Source: CAYRUP01 sp964578975 | Lineage (GTDB): Bacteria > Pseudomonadota > Gammaproteobacteria > DSM-16500 | Reading direction: 5' to 3' | Assembly: GCA_964578975.1 (NCBI GenBank) | Contig: CAZOFA010000033.1 | Location: 1-23,241, forward strand | Length of the DNA stretch: 23,241 nucleotides | Part shown: positions 1 to 6,966 of the stretch, piece by piece | Layout: every line of letters starts with the position of its first letter | Position numbering within the stretch: position 1 is the stretch's first letter | The notes under the pieces: model-generated | The model's input: only the letters and a program-made list of their open reading frames with translations | What the model was told of the DNA's origin: nothing | Databases searched by the model: none | Position numbers and translations under genes: made by a program

Positions 1-92
1 CCGCGCTCCTATACCCGGGTTGGGGGGCCATAAAAAACCGGGTTTTGGGGGCCCTCGGCTCGCAATGACGAGAGAGCTTCGCTCGCAATGAT
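1..92. repeat. Dispersed-repeat remnant at the left edge
   Basis: This gene-free stretch downstream of the Sel1 gene is built of short repeated units. Two similar G-rich blocks (CCGGGTT followed by GGGGGCC) lie at about 17-29 and 38-53. The 11-mer GCTCGCAATGA occurs at 58-68 and again at 81-91. CGCAATGAC-type units are typical of dispersed intergenic repeats in many proteobacteria. The element is cut by the window edge, so its full extent and family are unknown. Confidence 0.5.
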
Positions 93-104
93 GGGGGTTA
101 GGTA

Positions 105-836
105 TTATTTTTCAGCAAACGATTCCAACAAAATTGCAGCTGACTGAGATCCTAATTTGACTGCTTCCTGAAGTAATTCAGACGCAAGCACATCATCTTG
201 TTCGACACCCTCACCTGTTTTACACATACATCCTAAATTATACATCGCAATCGCATCACCCAATGATGCGGCTTTTTTAAACCAGGCAATCGCACCCGCT
301 TTATTTTCGTGAACACCTAATCCCATGCGATAACAATGTCCTAAATACCGTTGCGCTTCAGGCACATCTTGCTCTGCCGCTTGTTGAAACCAATGCACCG
401 CCACTTCAAGATTTTTTTCAACACCAAAACCGTTGAGATATAACCAACCCAAATTTACCTGCGCCAACGGAAAATTCAACGTGGCTGCTTTCACATACCA
501 ATGCAGCGCGGTTTGTATCGTTGCCGCATCGCGTTCATAAATCCGCGCTAAATTAAACATGGCGGGTAAATATTTTTGTTTGGCGGCTTTCCCATACCAA
601 TCGATGGCTTTGGTGATATCACTCTCCACACCAAAACCATTTTCATACATCAACCCTAAATTAAATTCTGCATTCGCATAATGTTGGGCTGCAGCACGCT
701 GAAAATAGTCAAACGCTTTCGTATAATCTTGTTTAACGTCGTCACCGAGAAAATAATAATTACCTAAATCATTTAACGCTTCTTTATCTTCATTTTTGGC
801 ACGTACAATTAAATTTAAAATTTTAGTTGAATACAT
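105..836 (-). CDS. Sel1-like repeat (TPR-related) protein
   Basis: A 243-residue protein made almost entirely of about six Sel1-like repeats of roughly 36 residues. They show recurring A-x-x-x-L-G-x-x-Y-x-x-G-x-G-V and A-x-x-W-[FY]-x-K-A-A patterns. Sel1 repeats form alpha-alpha superhelices that act as protein-binding scaffolds. In Legionellales some are secreted or envelope proteins, but this one shows no signal peptide or membrane segment, so a cytoplasmic adaptor role is the simplest reading. The start is placed at 836, not at the longer in-frame start at 884, because ATG 836-834 overlaps the upstream RNase stop by one base (TAATG), as at the other junctions of this operon. It is last in the operon etfB-etfA-RNase-Sel1. 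Its partner is unknown. The family call is sure, the function is not. Confidence 0.88.
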   Translation of the reverse strand: MYSTKILNLIVRAKNEDKEALNDLGNYYFLGDDVKQDYTKAFDYFQRAAAQHYANAEFNLGLMYENGFGVESDITKAIDWYGKAAKQKYLPAMFNLARIYERDAATIQTALHWYVKAATLNFPLAQVNLGWLYLNGFGVEKNLEVAVHWFQQAAEQDVPEAQRYLGHCYRMGLGVHENKAGAIAWFKKAASLGDAIAMYNLGCMCKTGEGVEQDDVLASELLQEAVKLGSQSAAILLESFAEK

Positions 837-2194
837 TAGTTTAACAATTCCGTATGTAAATAATCCGGGATAACACAAGACCAATTATATTGCGCTTCGA
901 TTTTTTCTTTCAGCGACAGTGCAGCCTCCGGTTCACCATGCGTAATAAATACTTTGCGTGGATGATGATTAAAATGCCTTAACCACTCTAACATTTCTTC
1001 ATAATCCGCATGTGCTGACATATTACTTAATACTTGCACTTCAGCGAGCACCGGAACTGTTTCACCAAATATTTTTATCGATTCTTTACCACTAATCATA
1101 TCTGCACCACGTGTGCCTGCCGCTTGATAACCGGCAAACACAATCGTGTTTCGTGCATCTTGAGCAAAAACGCGAATGTGATGTAACACTCGCCCACCTT
1201 CCAACATGCCACTGGCAGAAATAATAATTTTTGGTGCGGTTTCTAAATCGAGTGCCTGCGATTCTTCTTTGGTATTCACATATCGCGCAATTTCACACAC
1301 TTGATGCGACAACTCCGGACTCAACCGATGTAAGTCGGTATATTTGCGAAAAATATTCGTCGCATCTTTCGCCATTGGGCTATCCAGATAAATGGGGATG
1401 TCAGGAATACGTTTTTCTTCTTTTAATTGATGCATAAAATACAATAAATGTTGTGCACGCCCGACTGCAAAAGCAGGAATCACCACCGTGCCACCGCGTT
1501 CTGTCGTACGATTGATAATGTCAGTCAATTCATCTAATGGATTTACTTTTTTATGTAATCGATTTCCATAAGTGGATTCTAAAATTAAATAATCGGCGGC
1601 TTGCATAATCGACGGTGCATGCATGATCGGATCGCTGGGACGACCTAAATCGCCAGAAAACAAAACAATAGTGCCTTGATGTTTAATTTGAATAAATGAC
1701 GCCCCTAAAATATGTCCGGCTGGAATCAGAGAAATATGCGTATCGTCGGCAATCTTGTAATTTTTTCTGAATTCTAATGCACGTAAGTGTAACAACGATT
1801 GCTCGGCATCAAGACGGGTGTAAAGCGGAATCGCCGGTTTATGTTTGGTGTAACCATGTTTATTCACAAATTTGGCTTCTTCTTCTTGTAAATAGCCACT
1901 GTCTGGCAACAACACATTACATAATTCTTTCGTGGCTTGTGAGCAATACACATTTCCCGTAAAACCATTTTTCACGAGCAAGGGTAAATAACCCGTATGA
2001 TCAATATGCGCATGGGTTAAAATCACCGAATCAATTAAATGTGGTTCAATGGGAAATTTGTTCCAATTGCGTTGCCGCAATTCTTTTAAGCCCTGAAATA
2101 ATCCGCAATCGATTAATATTTTTTTATTGTCGATACTTAATAAATATTTCGAACCGGTGACGGTATTGGTTGCCCCTAAAAATGTTATTCGCAT
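836..2194 (-). CDS. MBL-fold/beta-CASP family RNA-processing nuclease (Ysh1/CPSF-like)
   Basis: A 452-residue metallo-beta-lactamase-fold hydrolase with a beta-CASP insert. Zinc-ligand motifs are visible: H61-A-H63-I-D65-H66, H161 (A-G-H-I-L-G) and D182 (S-G-D-L-G-R). The middle third is the beta-CASP region (S-T-Y-G-N at 207-211, G-M-L-E-G-G-R around 329-335). The C-terminal RMMBL region carries S-A-H395-A-D and T-H419-G-E. Length and motif order match bacterial homologues of the eukaryotic pre-mRNA 3'-end endonuclease CPSF73/Ysh1, which act on RNA as endo- and/or 5'-exonucleases. All metal-binding positions are present, so it should be active. ATG at 2194 overlaps the etfA TAA by one base, so translation is probably coupled to ETF. 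The functional link between an RNase and ETF is not evident from the sequence. Confidence 0.92.
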   Translation of the reverse strand: MRITFLGATNTVTGSKYLLSIDNKKILIDCGLFQGLKELRQRNWNKFPIEPHLIDSVILTHAHIDHTGYLPLLVKNGFTGNVYCSQATKELCNVLLPDSGYLQEEEAKFVNKHGYTKHKPAIPLYTRLDAEQSLLHLRALEFRKNYKIADDTHISLIPAGHILGASFIQIKHQGTIVLFSGDLGRPSDPIMHAPSIMQAADYLILESTYGNRLHKKVNPLDELTDIINRTTERGGTVVIPAFAVGRAQHLLYFMHQLKEEKRIPDIPIYLDSPMAKDATNIFRKYTDLHRLSPELSHQVCEIARYVNTKEESQALDLETAPKIIISASGMLEGGRVLHHIRVFAQDARNTIVFAGYQAAGTRGADMISGKESIKIFGETVPVLAEVQVLSNMSAHADYEEMLEWLRHFNHHPRKVFITHGEPEAALSLKEKIEAQYNWSCVIPDYLHTELLN

Positions 2195-3129
2195 TAACTC
2201 AATTCCTGTTGTAGTTCAGGTAAGATTTTAAATAAATCACCCACTAATCCATAATCGGCTAATTGAAAAATGGGCGCATCCGGATCGCTATTAATCGCCA
2301 CAATCACTTTACTATCTTTCATGCCTGCGACATGTTGAATCGCACCTGAAATGCCAATCGCAATATACAAATCCGGTGCCACAATTTTTCCGGTTTGACC
2401 GACTTGATAATCATTCGGCGCAAACCCTGCATCGACTGCCGCGCGTGATGCACCAATCGCCGCTCCAATGCTATCCGCAAACGCTTCCAATAATTTAAAA
2501 TTAGATGCACTTTTTAAACCTCGTCCACCGGAGACGACAATGCGTGCATTAGTTAATTCCGGACGCTTTGAGATTGTGAGCTCTTGATTGATAAATTCAG
2601 ATAATTCATTGGGCATGATTTGTGAAATGGGCTCAACTTCCACTTGCGCCAATTCCGCTAATTTAATTTCAGGGAATGCGGTGGTGCGAATAGTAAGAAT
2701 TTTAATGGGCGCCTCATTTTTTACGGTCACCATTGCATTGCCCGCATAAATGGGCCGCACAAACGTATCGGGAGAAATAATTTGTATGACATCTGACATC
2801 ATGTCGCAGTCTAATAAAGCCGCTGCGCGAGGCAATATATTTTTTCCGAAGGTGCTAGCCGCTGTTAAAATTGCATCATACTTTTTTCCGATCTTAGCAA
2901 TCATTGGCGCGATATTTTCTGCGAGTTGATGTTGATATTCTTTTGCTTGCGCTAACAGAATGCGTTGAATGCCCGGTAATTTTTTTGCTTGGCTCACCAC
3001 GGGAGCGCACGCATCGCCAGCAATGAACACATCAATCGCGTCACCTAATTTTTTTGCCGCACTCAACACATGCAAATTCGCTGTTTTCAACGTTTGATTA
3101 TCGTGTTCTAACACCATTAAAATTTTCAT
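2194..3129 (-). CDS. etfA: Electron transfer flavoprotein subunit alpha
   Basis: A 311-residue ETF alpha subunit. It pairs with EtfB to form the soluble FAD/AMP heterodimer that takes electrons from acyl-CoA dehydrogenases and passes them to ETF:ubiquinone oxidoreductase, whose gene lies at 18003-19619. The N-terminal half is the adenine-nucleotide-like domain. The C-terminal FAD domain begins near S200-G-G-R-G and contains G-A-S-R-A-A-V-D-A-G, Q-V-G-Q-T-G-K, G-I-S-G-A-I-Q-H and I-N-S-D-P-D-A-P-I-F, all hallmarks of the family. Length is normal. A TTG codon sits just before the ATG, but ATG 3129-3127 is preferred because it overlaps the etfB TGA by one base. It is second in the etfB-etfA-RNase-Sel1 operon. 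Confidence 0.97.
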   Translation of the reverse strand: MKILMVLEHDNQTLKTANLHVLSAAKKLGDAIDVFIAGDACAPVVSQAKKLPGIQRILLAQAKEYQHQLAENIAPMIAKIGKKYDAILTAASTFGKNILPRAAALLDCDMMSDVIQIISPDTFVRPIYAGNAMVTVKNEAPIKILTIRTTAFPEIKLAELAQVEVEPISQIMPNELSEFINQELTISKRPELTNARIVVSGGRGLKSASNFKLLEAFADSIGAAIGASRAAVDAGFAPNDYQVGQTGKIVAPDLYIAIGISGAIQHVAGMKDSKVIVAINSDPDAPIFQLADYGLVGDLFKILPELQQELS

Positions 3130-3878
3130 CAAATGACCTGCGCTTCATTTTTTAATTTTTCAACTAATTCTTTGACATTTGTGACTTTCACGCCTGCACG
3201 ACGTTTTTCGGGTGCAGAAACTTTAAGTGTGTGCAGTGTTGAATGAGTAGAAACTTGTAATTGTGCAATCGGTAGGATGGTGAGTGGTTTACGTTTTGCT
3301 TGCACAATATTCGGTAGTGAAAGATAACGCGGTTCATTTAAGCGTAAATCAGTGGTGATAACTGAGGGTAATTTTAATTTTAGTGTTTCAAGTCCACCAT
3401 CGATTTCTCGCGTCACCAACAACGTATCGTTTGTGACAACTAATTTTGATGCAAAGGTACCTTGTGACCAATTTAATAATCCCGCCAGCATTTGACCGAC
3501 TTGATTGTTGTCACTATCGATTGCTTGTTTACCGAGAATAATCAGTTGCGGTGTTTCTTGTTTTGCAAGCACCTGCAATAATTTTGCCGTGGCGAGCGGT
3601 TGTAACGCGGCATCAGTTTCGATTAAGAGTGCGCGATCAGCACCCATGGCAAGCGCGCTGCGCAATGTTTCTTGACAGGCGCTCGGACCAATTGACACCA
3701 CAACCACTTGACTGGCAATGCCCTGTTCTTTTAAACGAACCGCCTCTTCCACTGCGATTTCATCAAATGGATTCATCGACATTTTTACATGTTGTGTCTC
3801 AATGCCGCTTCCGTCTGCTTTCACACGAATATGTGCGGCAAAATCGATGACTCTTTTTACTGCGACAAGAATTTTCAT
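3129..3878 (-). CDS. etfB: Electron transfer flavoprotein subunit beta
   Basis: A 249-residue ETF beta subunit that binds AMP and docks the dehydrogenase partner. It starts M-K-I-L-V-A-V-K-R-V-I-D, continues with the family pattern N-P-F-D-E-I-A-V-E-E-A-V-R-L-K-E, and ends with the conserved T-D-L-R-L-N-E-P-R-Y-L-S-L-P-N-I segment that forms the recognition loop region. The reading frame stays open upstream to 4124, but that part overlaps the opposing dehydrogenase gene and is not ETF-like. ATG 3878-3876 follows a clear AAGGAG (3889-3884) with a 5-nt spacer. It is first gene of the operon and translationally coupled to etfA through a TGATG overlap. Its promoter must lie in the 91-bp gap shared with the HSD10-type gene. 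Confidence 0.97.
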   Translation of the reverse strand: MKILVAVKRVIDFAAHIRVKADGSGIETQHVKMSMNPFDEIAVEEAVRLKEQGIASQVVVVSIGPSACQETLRSALAMGADRALLIETDAALQPLATAKLLQVLAKQETPQLIILGKQAIDSDNNQVGQMLAGLLNWSQGTFASKLVVTNDTLLVTREIDGGLETLKLKLPSVITTDLRLNEPRYLSLPNIVQAKRKPLTILPIAQLQVSTHSTLHTLKVSAPEKRRAGVKVTNVKELVEKLKNEAQVI

Positions 3879-3969
3879 TCTGGCTCCTTGCTTTCTTCCT
3901 TTTGTCACGGTAACTTCAAAACCCAGTAAGTATCCACGATTCGGGATTTTTTTAAAAGGATTCAATGCA
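3879..3969. promoter_or_regulatory. Divergent control region between etfB and the HSD10-type gene
   Basis: This 91-bp gap separates two divergent genes of acyl-CoA oxidation, so both promoters and any shared operator must be here or just inside the genes. The etfB ribosome binding site AAGGAG is at 3889-3884 (minus) and AAGGA for the dehydrogenase is at 3956-3960 (plus). A partly symmetrical GTCACGGTAAC lies at 3904-3914. I could not identify convincing -35/-10 pairs on either strand. Confidence 0.5.
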
Positions 3970-4734
3970 ATGGAAATAAAAAATTGTCCGGTTCTCATCA
4001 GTGGTGGAGGATCAGGAATGGGTGAAGCGACTGCGCGTGCGGTTTCGGCAAGAGGCGCCAAAGTAGCATTACTGGATATTAATCTTGAAAGAACGGAAAA
4101 AATAGCAAAAGAAATCCACGGCATTGCGCTGCGCTGTGATGTGACGGATGCGGCAAGTGTGGAACAAGCGGTTCAAGCTGCGCAATCAGCGCATGGCATT
4201 GCACGTGTTTGTGTGAGTTGCGCTGGCATCGTGCAAAGTAAACGAATGGTCGGTAAAGAAGGTCCACTGCCGCTTGATCAATTTGCCCAAGTGATCAACG
4301 TAAATTTAATCGGCACGTTCAATCTCATGCGCATCGCAGCCGCCAGCATGATTCAAGCGTCACCTGAGGGCGCCTCGCATGAGCGTGGCGTGATTATCAA
4401 TACGGCATCCGTTGCAGCATTTGAAGGTCAAATTGGTCAAACCGCTTATAGCGCATCGAAAGGTGGTGTGGTGGCCATGACATTACCGGCTGCGCGCGAG
4501 CTGGCGCAATTTGGTGTGCGCGTCATGACGATTGCGCCGGGTTTAGTGAACACACCGATGATCAATCAAATACCCGCTGAGGCGCGTGCTTCCTTAGCCA
4601 ACATGGTGCCTTTCCCAAAAAGATTAGTGGAGCCCGATGAATATGCAAAATTAGTTTTGCATATTGTGGAAAATGCGATGCTCAATGGTGAAGTAATTCG
4701 GCTTGACGGCGCTTTGCGGATGCAAGCAAAATAG
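3970..4734 (+). CDS. 3-hydroxyacyl-CoA dehydrogenase type 2, HSD10-like short-chain dehydrogenase
   Basis: A 254-residue classical SDR that oxidises 3-hydroxyacyl-CoA or 2-methyl-3-hydroxybutyryl-CoA with NAD+. The nucleotide-binding motif is G12-G-G-S-G-M-G18. D36 ends beta-2, which favours NAD over NADP. The catalytic tetrad N112, S147, Y160, K164 is intact. From memory, the stretch I-I-N-T-A-S-V-A-A-F-E-G-Q and the ending G-E-V-I-R-L-D-G-A closely track human HSD17B10, including C-A-G in place of the usual N-A-G, so this is an HSD10-type enzyme rather than a FabG. The frame is open from 3718, but that part overlaps etfB. ATG 3970 has AAGGA nine bases upstream. It is divergent from etfBA, and the transporter gene follows 5 nt after its stop. 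It fits isoleucine or fatty-acid oxidation with the thiolase and ETF system nearby. Confidence 0.93.
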   Translation: MEIKNCPVLISGGGSGMGEATARAVSARGAKVALLDINLERTEKIAKEIHGIALRCDVTDAASVEQAVQAAQSAHGIARVCVSCAGIVQSKRMVGKEGPLPLDQFAQVINVNLIGTFNLMRIAAASMIQASPEGASHERGVIINTASVAAFEGQIGQTAYSASKGGVVAMTLPAARELAQFGVRVMTIAPGLVNTPMINQIPAEARASLANMVPFPKRLVEPDEYAKLVLHIVENAMLNGEVIRLDGALRMQAK

Positions 4735-4739
4735 CATCT

Positions 4740-6689
4740 ATGCAAATTTATGCGAAAATAAAACATTACATTATTGGTGATCCATTAAATCCTTTTAATC
4801 CTAGCACATGGCGTCATGTCTCATTGATCGCGTTTCTTGCCTGGATTGGTCTCGGAGCTGATGGACTTTCATCCTCCTGTTACGGTCCTGAAGAAGCATT
4901 TATTGCATTGGGACACCATACCCATCTTGCACTCTATATTGCGCTGGCCACTGCCATCACCGTATTTATTATTTCACTCAGCTACAATCAAGTCATCGAA
5001 TTATTCCCCAGTGGCGGTGGCGGTTATAAAGTTGCAACACAATTATTGGGTTCGCATGTGGGATTAGTTTCAGGTGCTGCATTAATTGTCGACTATGTAT
5101 TAACCATTGCTGTTTCGATCGCAAGCGGTACCGATGCATTATTTAGCATGCTGCCTCCTGCATATTTTCACTATAAATTAATTACCGCCGCGATGTTGCT
5201 TGTGCTGCTGATGATTATCAATTTACGTGGCATGAAAGAATCGATTAAAGTGCTGATGCCAATTTTTTTGGGTTTTGTCATTGTGCACTTTTCACTGATC
5301 GTCTTTGGCATTGCGGCCCATCGCAAAGGTTTAATCGGTATTCTCCCCGAAACCGTGTCGCAAACAAAATCACTCGCCGCCACCATCGGTTGGATTCCTT
5401 TGCTCGCTTTTATGCTGCATGCGTATTCGTTAGGAGGTGGTACATATACCGGTCTTGAAGCGGTTTCAAATAATGTGAATCGCTTAAGTGAACCGCGGGT
5501 GAGGACAGGAAAATGGACGATGTTTTACATGGCCGTTTCACTGAGTTTTACTGCAGCAGGCTTTATCTTGCTTTATCTGCTCTGGAATGCGACGCCTGTC
5601 ACGGGAAAAACCTTAAATGCCGTTGTCTTTCATTCTATTTTAGGTAATTCCAGTCTGGGTAAAACCCTATTATTGATTACTCTATTTCTGGAAAGTAGTT
5701 TGCTTTTTGTGGCAGCAAATACCGGTTTTCTTGCAGGCCCAAGCGCCCTGGCAAATTTAGCCCTCGACAATTGGTTACCCAATCGTTTTCGTCACTTATC
5801 TACCCGCCTAGTGATTCAGAATGGTCTCATCTTATTTGGCATTGCAGCACTCATTGTTTTATGGTGGAGCGGTGGAGAAGTTTCTTTGCTCGTCGTTTTA
5901 TATAGTATTAACGTATTTATCACGTTTACATTATCGCTGTTAGGTCTGTGTGTGTATTGGATTAAACATCGAGAAAAAACATCACGCTGGATGATGCGTT
6001 TATTATTTTCTTTTTTTGCATTTTTTATCACCGGCAGTATTTTATGTATTACAATTTATTCTAAATTTGGTTCGGGTGGTTGGTTTACTATTTTAATTAC
6101 CTGCACGTTAGTGGGTTTATGCTTATTAGTCAAAAAACATTATTCTTCGGTTAGTAAAAAATTGGCAGAGCTTGATAAACAACTCAAACAACCTATCACC
6201 GAAAAACCGCCCACACCTCTCACCCCTGATCCACATCAAATGACTGCAATCATTTTTGTCGGAAAAAGTTTTGGTGTTGGCATGCATACCTTGTTATGCG
6301 TCATACGTATTTTCCCACGTTATTTTAAAAATTTTATTTTTATCAGTGCGGGCACGGTCGATGTGGAAAGCTTTACGGGAAATCAGGCATTAGAAAAAAT
6401 GCAATTCGAAGTCAATACAACTTTGGAATATTTTGTTAATTATTGTCAGCAGTATGGGATTGCTGCAGAAAGTTATGCAACGTTTGGCACTGAGACCGTT
6501 GAGCTTTTGACAAAGCTCGCTGAATCCGTCAGTGAAAAATATCCGAATTCTATTTTCTTCGCGAGCAAATTAATTTTCGAACATGATAATTGGATTACGC
6601 GGCTTTTGCATAATGAAACGCCCAACACTTTACAACGTCAATTGCATTTGCAAGGCAAAGAGTTGATGATTTTGCCGATGAAAATATAG
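4740..6689 (+). CDS. KimA-like APC-superfamily potassium/proton symporter
   Basis: A 649-residue inner-membrane transporter. Residues about 25-470 hold roughly 12 hydrophobic segments. A soluble cytosolic tail of about 170 residues follows (charged linker around 470-500, then an alpha/beta domain). The N-terminal signature G-A-D41-G-L-S-S-S-C-Y48-G-P-E and P-S-G-G-G-G-Y (90-96) match the KimA (formerly YdaO) K+ uptake family. As I recall the Bacillus KimA structure, its cation-site residues D36, Y43, D117, Y118, T121, S125, T230 and E233 correspond in spacing to D41, Y48, D118, Y119, T122, S126, T237 and E240 here. An amino-acid permease is the alternative. The start lies 5 nt after the dehydrogenase stop and has no visible Shine-Dalgarno sequence, so translation probably depends on reinitiation. 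There is no room for a c-di-AMP riboswitch. Confidence 0.85.
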   Translation: MQIYAKIKHYIIGDPLNPFNPSTWRHVSLIAFLAWIGLGADGLSSSCYGPEEAFIALGHHTHLALYIALATAITVFIISLSYNQVIELFPSGGGGYKVATQLLGSHVGLVSGAALIVDYVLTIAVSIASGTDALFSMLPPAYFHYKLITAAMLLVLLMIINLRGMKESIKVLMPIFLGFVIVHFSLIVFGIAAHRKGLIGILPETVSQTKSLAATIGWIPLLAFMLHAYSLGGGTYTGLEAVSNNVNRLSEPRVRTGKWTMFYMAVSLSFTAAGFILLYLLWNATPVTGKTLNAVVFHSILGNSSLGKTLLLITLFLESSLLFVAANTGFLAGPSALANLALDNWLPNRFRHLSTRLVIQNGLILFGIAALIVLWWSGGEVSLLVVLYSINVFITFTLSLLGLCVYWIKHREKTSRWMMRLLFSFFAFFITGSILCITIYSKFGSGGWFTILITCTLVGLCLLVKKHYSSVSKKLAELDKQLKQPITEKPPTPLTPDPHQMTAIIFVGKSFGVGMHTLLCVIRIFPRYFKNFIFISAGTVDVESFTGNQALEKMQFEVNTTLEYFVNYCQQYGIAAESYATFGTETVELLTKLAESVSEKYPNSIFFASKLIFEHDNWITRLLHNETPNTLQRQLHLQGKELMILPMKI

Positions 6690-6693
6690 AGCG

Positions 6694-6966
6694 AAAACCT
6701 GGATTGCTTCGTCGCTACGCTCCTCCCAATGACAAACGCCCGGCATTGGGGGAGCGGACTGTGCGAAACATAAAAGTGTTTTTACAACGGGTNNNNNNNN
6801 NNCAGCCTGATAACAGTTTGCAAGTTTTAAGTATTAAACGAGGTGTATGGATCAAATAAGTAACTATAATGAGATACGAGAAATGTGTATTCTCGACACA
6901 ATAAGCCCCACAAAACCAACCCCCCCTCCTCGGGGTGGCGCCCGGCCACCAAGCAATCCAGGTTTT
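6694..6966. repeat. Repeat-rich segment bounded by a 16-bp perfect inverted repeat, with assembly gap
   Basis: AAAACCTGGATTGCTT (6694-6709) recurs in reverse complement at 6951-6966, directly abutting the stop codon of the giant gene. Inside, a long hairpin pairs 6720-6731 with 6744-6754 (one bulged T) but has no U-tract. A second hairpin, GGTGGC/GCCACC, spans about 6935-6950. The segment also holds the 10-N gap. No credible gene is visible; one short frame from 6847 is low-complexity and runs into the giant gene on the other strand. It may be a miniature mobile element, or two dispersed repeats flanking unresolved sequence. Confidence 0.6.
6793..6802. other. Assembly gap (10 N)
   Basis: Ten consecutive undetermined bases lie inside the repeat-rich segment. 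A run of exactly ten is a common scaffolding placeholder, so the true distance between the transporter gene and the giant gene is unknown and real sequence, including genes, may be missing here. Confidence 0.98.

Noticed and set aside
3718..3969. 84-residue N-terminal extension of the HSD10-type dehydrogenase
   Set aside because: It is antisense to etfB, and the family starts at the M-E-I-K position with an AAGGA site upstream of ATG 3970.
3879..4124. 82-residue N-terminal extension of EtfB
   Set aside because: It is antisense to the dehydrogenase and not ETF-like. The AAGGAG at 3889-3884 fixes the start at 3878.
4735..4739. Possible c-di-AMP (ydaO-type) riboswitch before the KimA-like gene
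   Set aside because: Only 5 nt separate the two genes, so there is no room for a leader.
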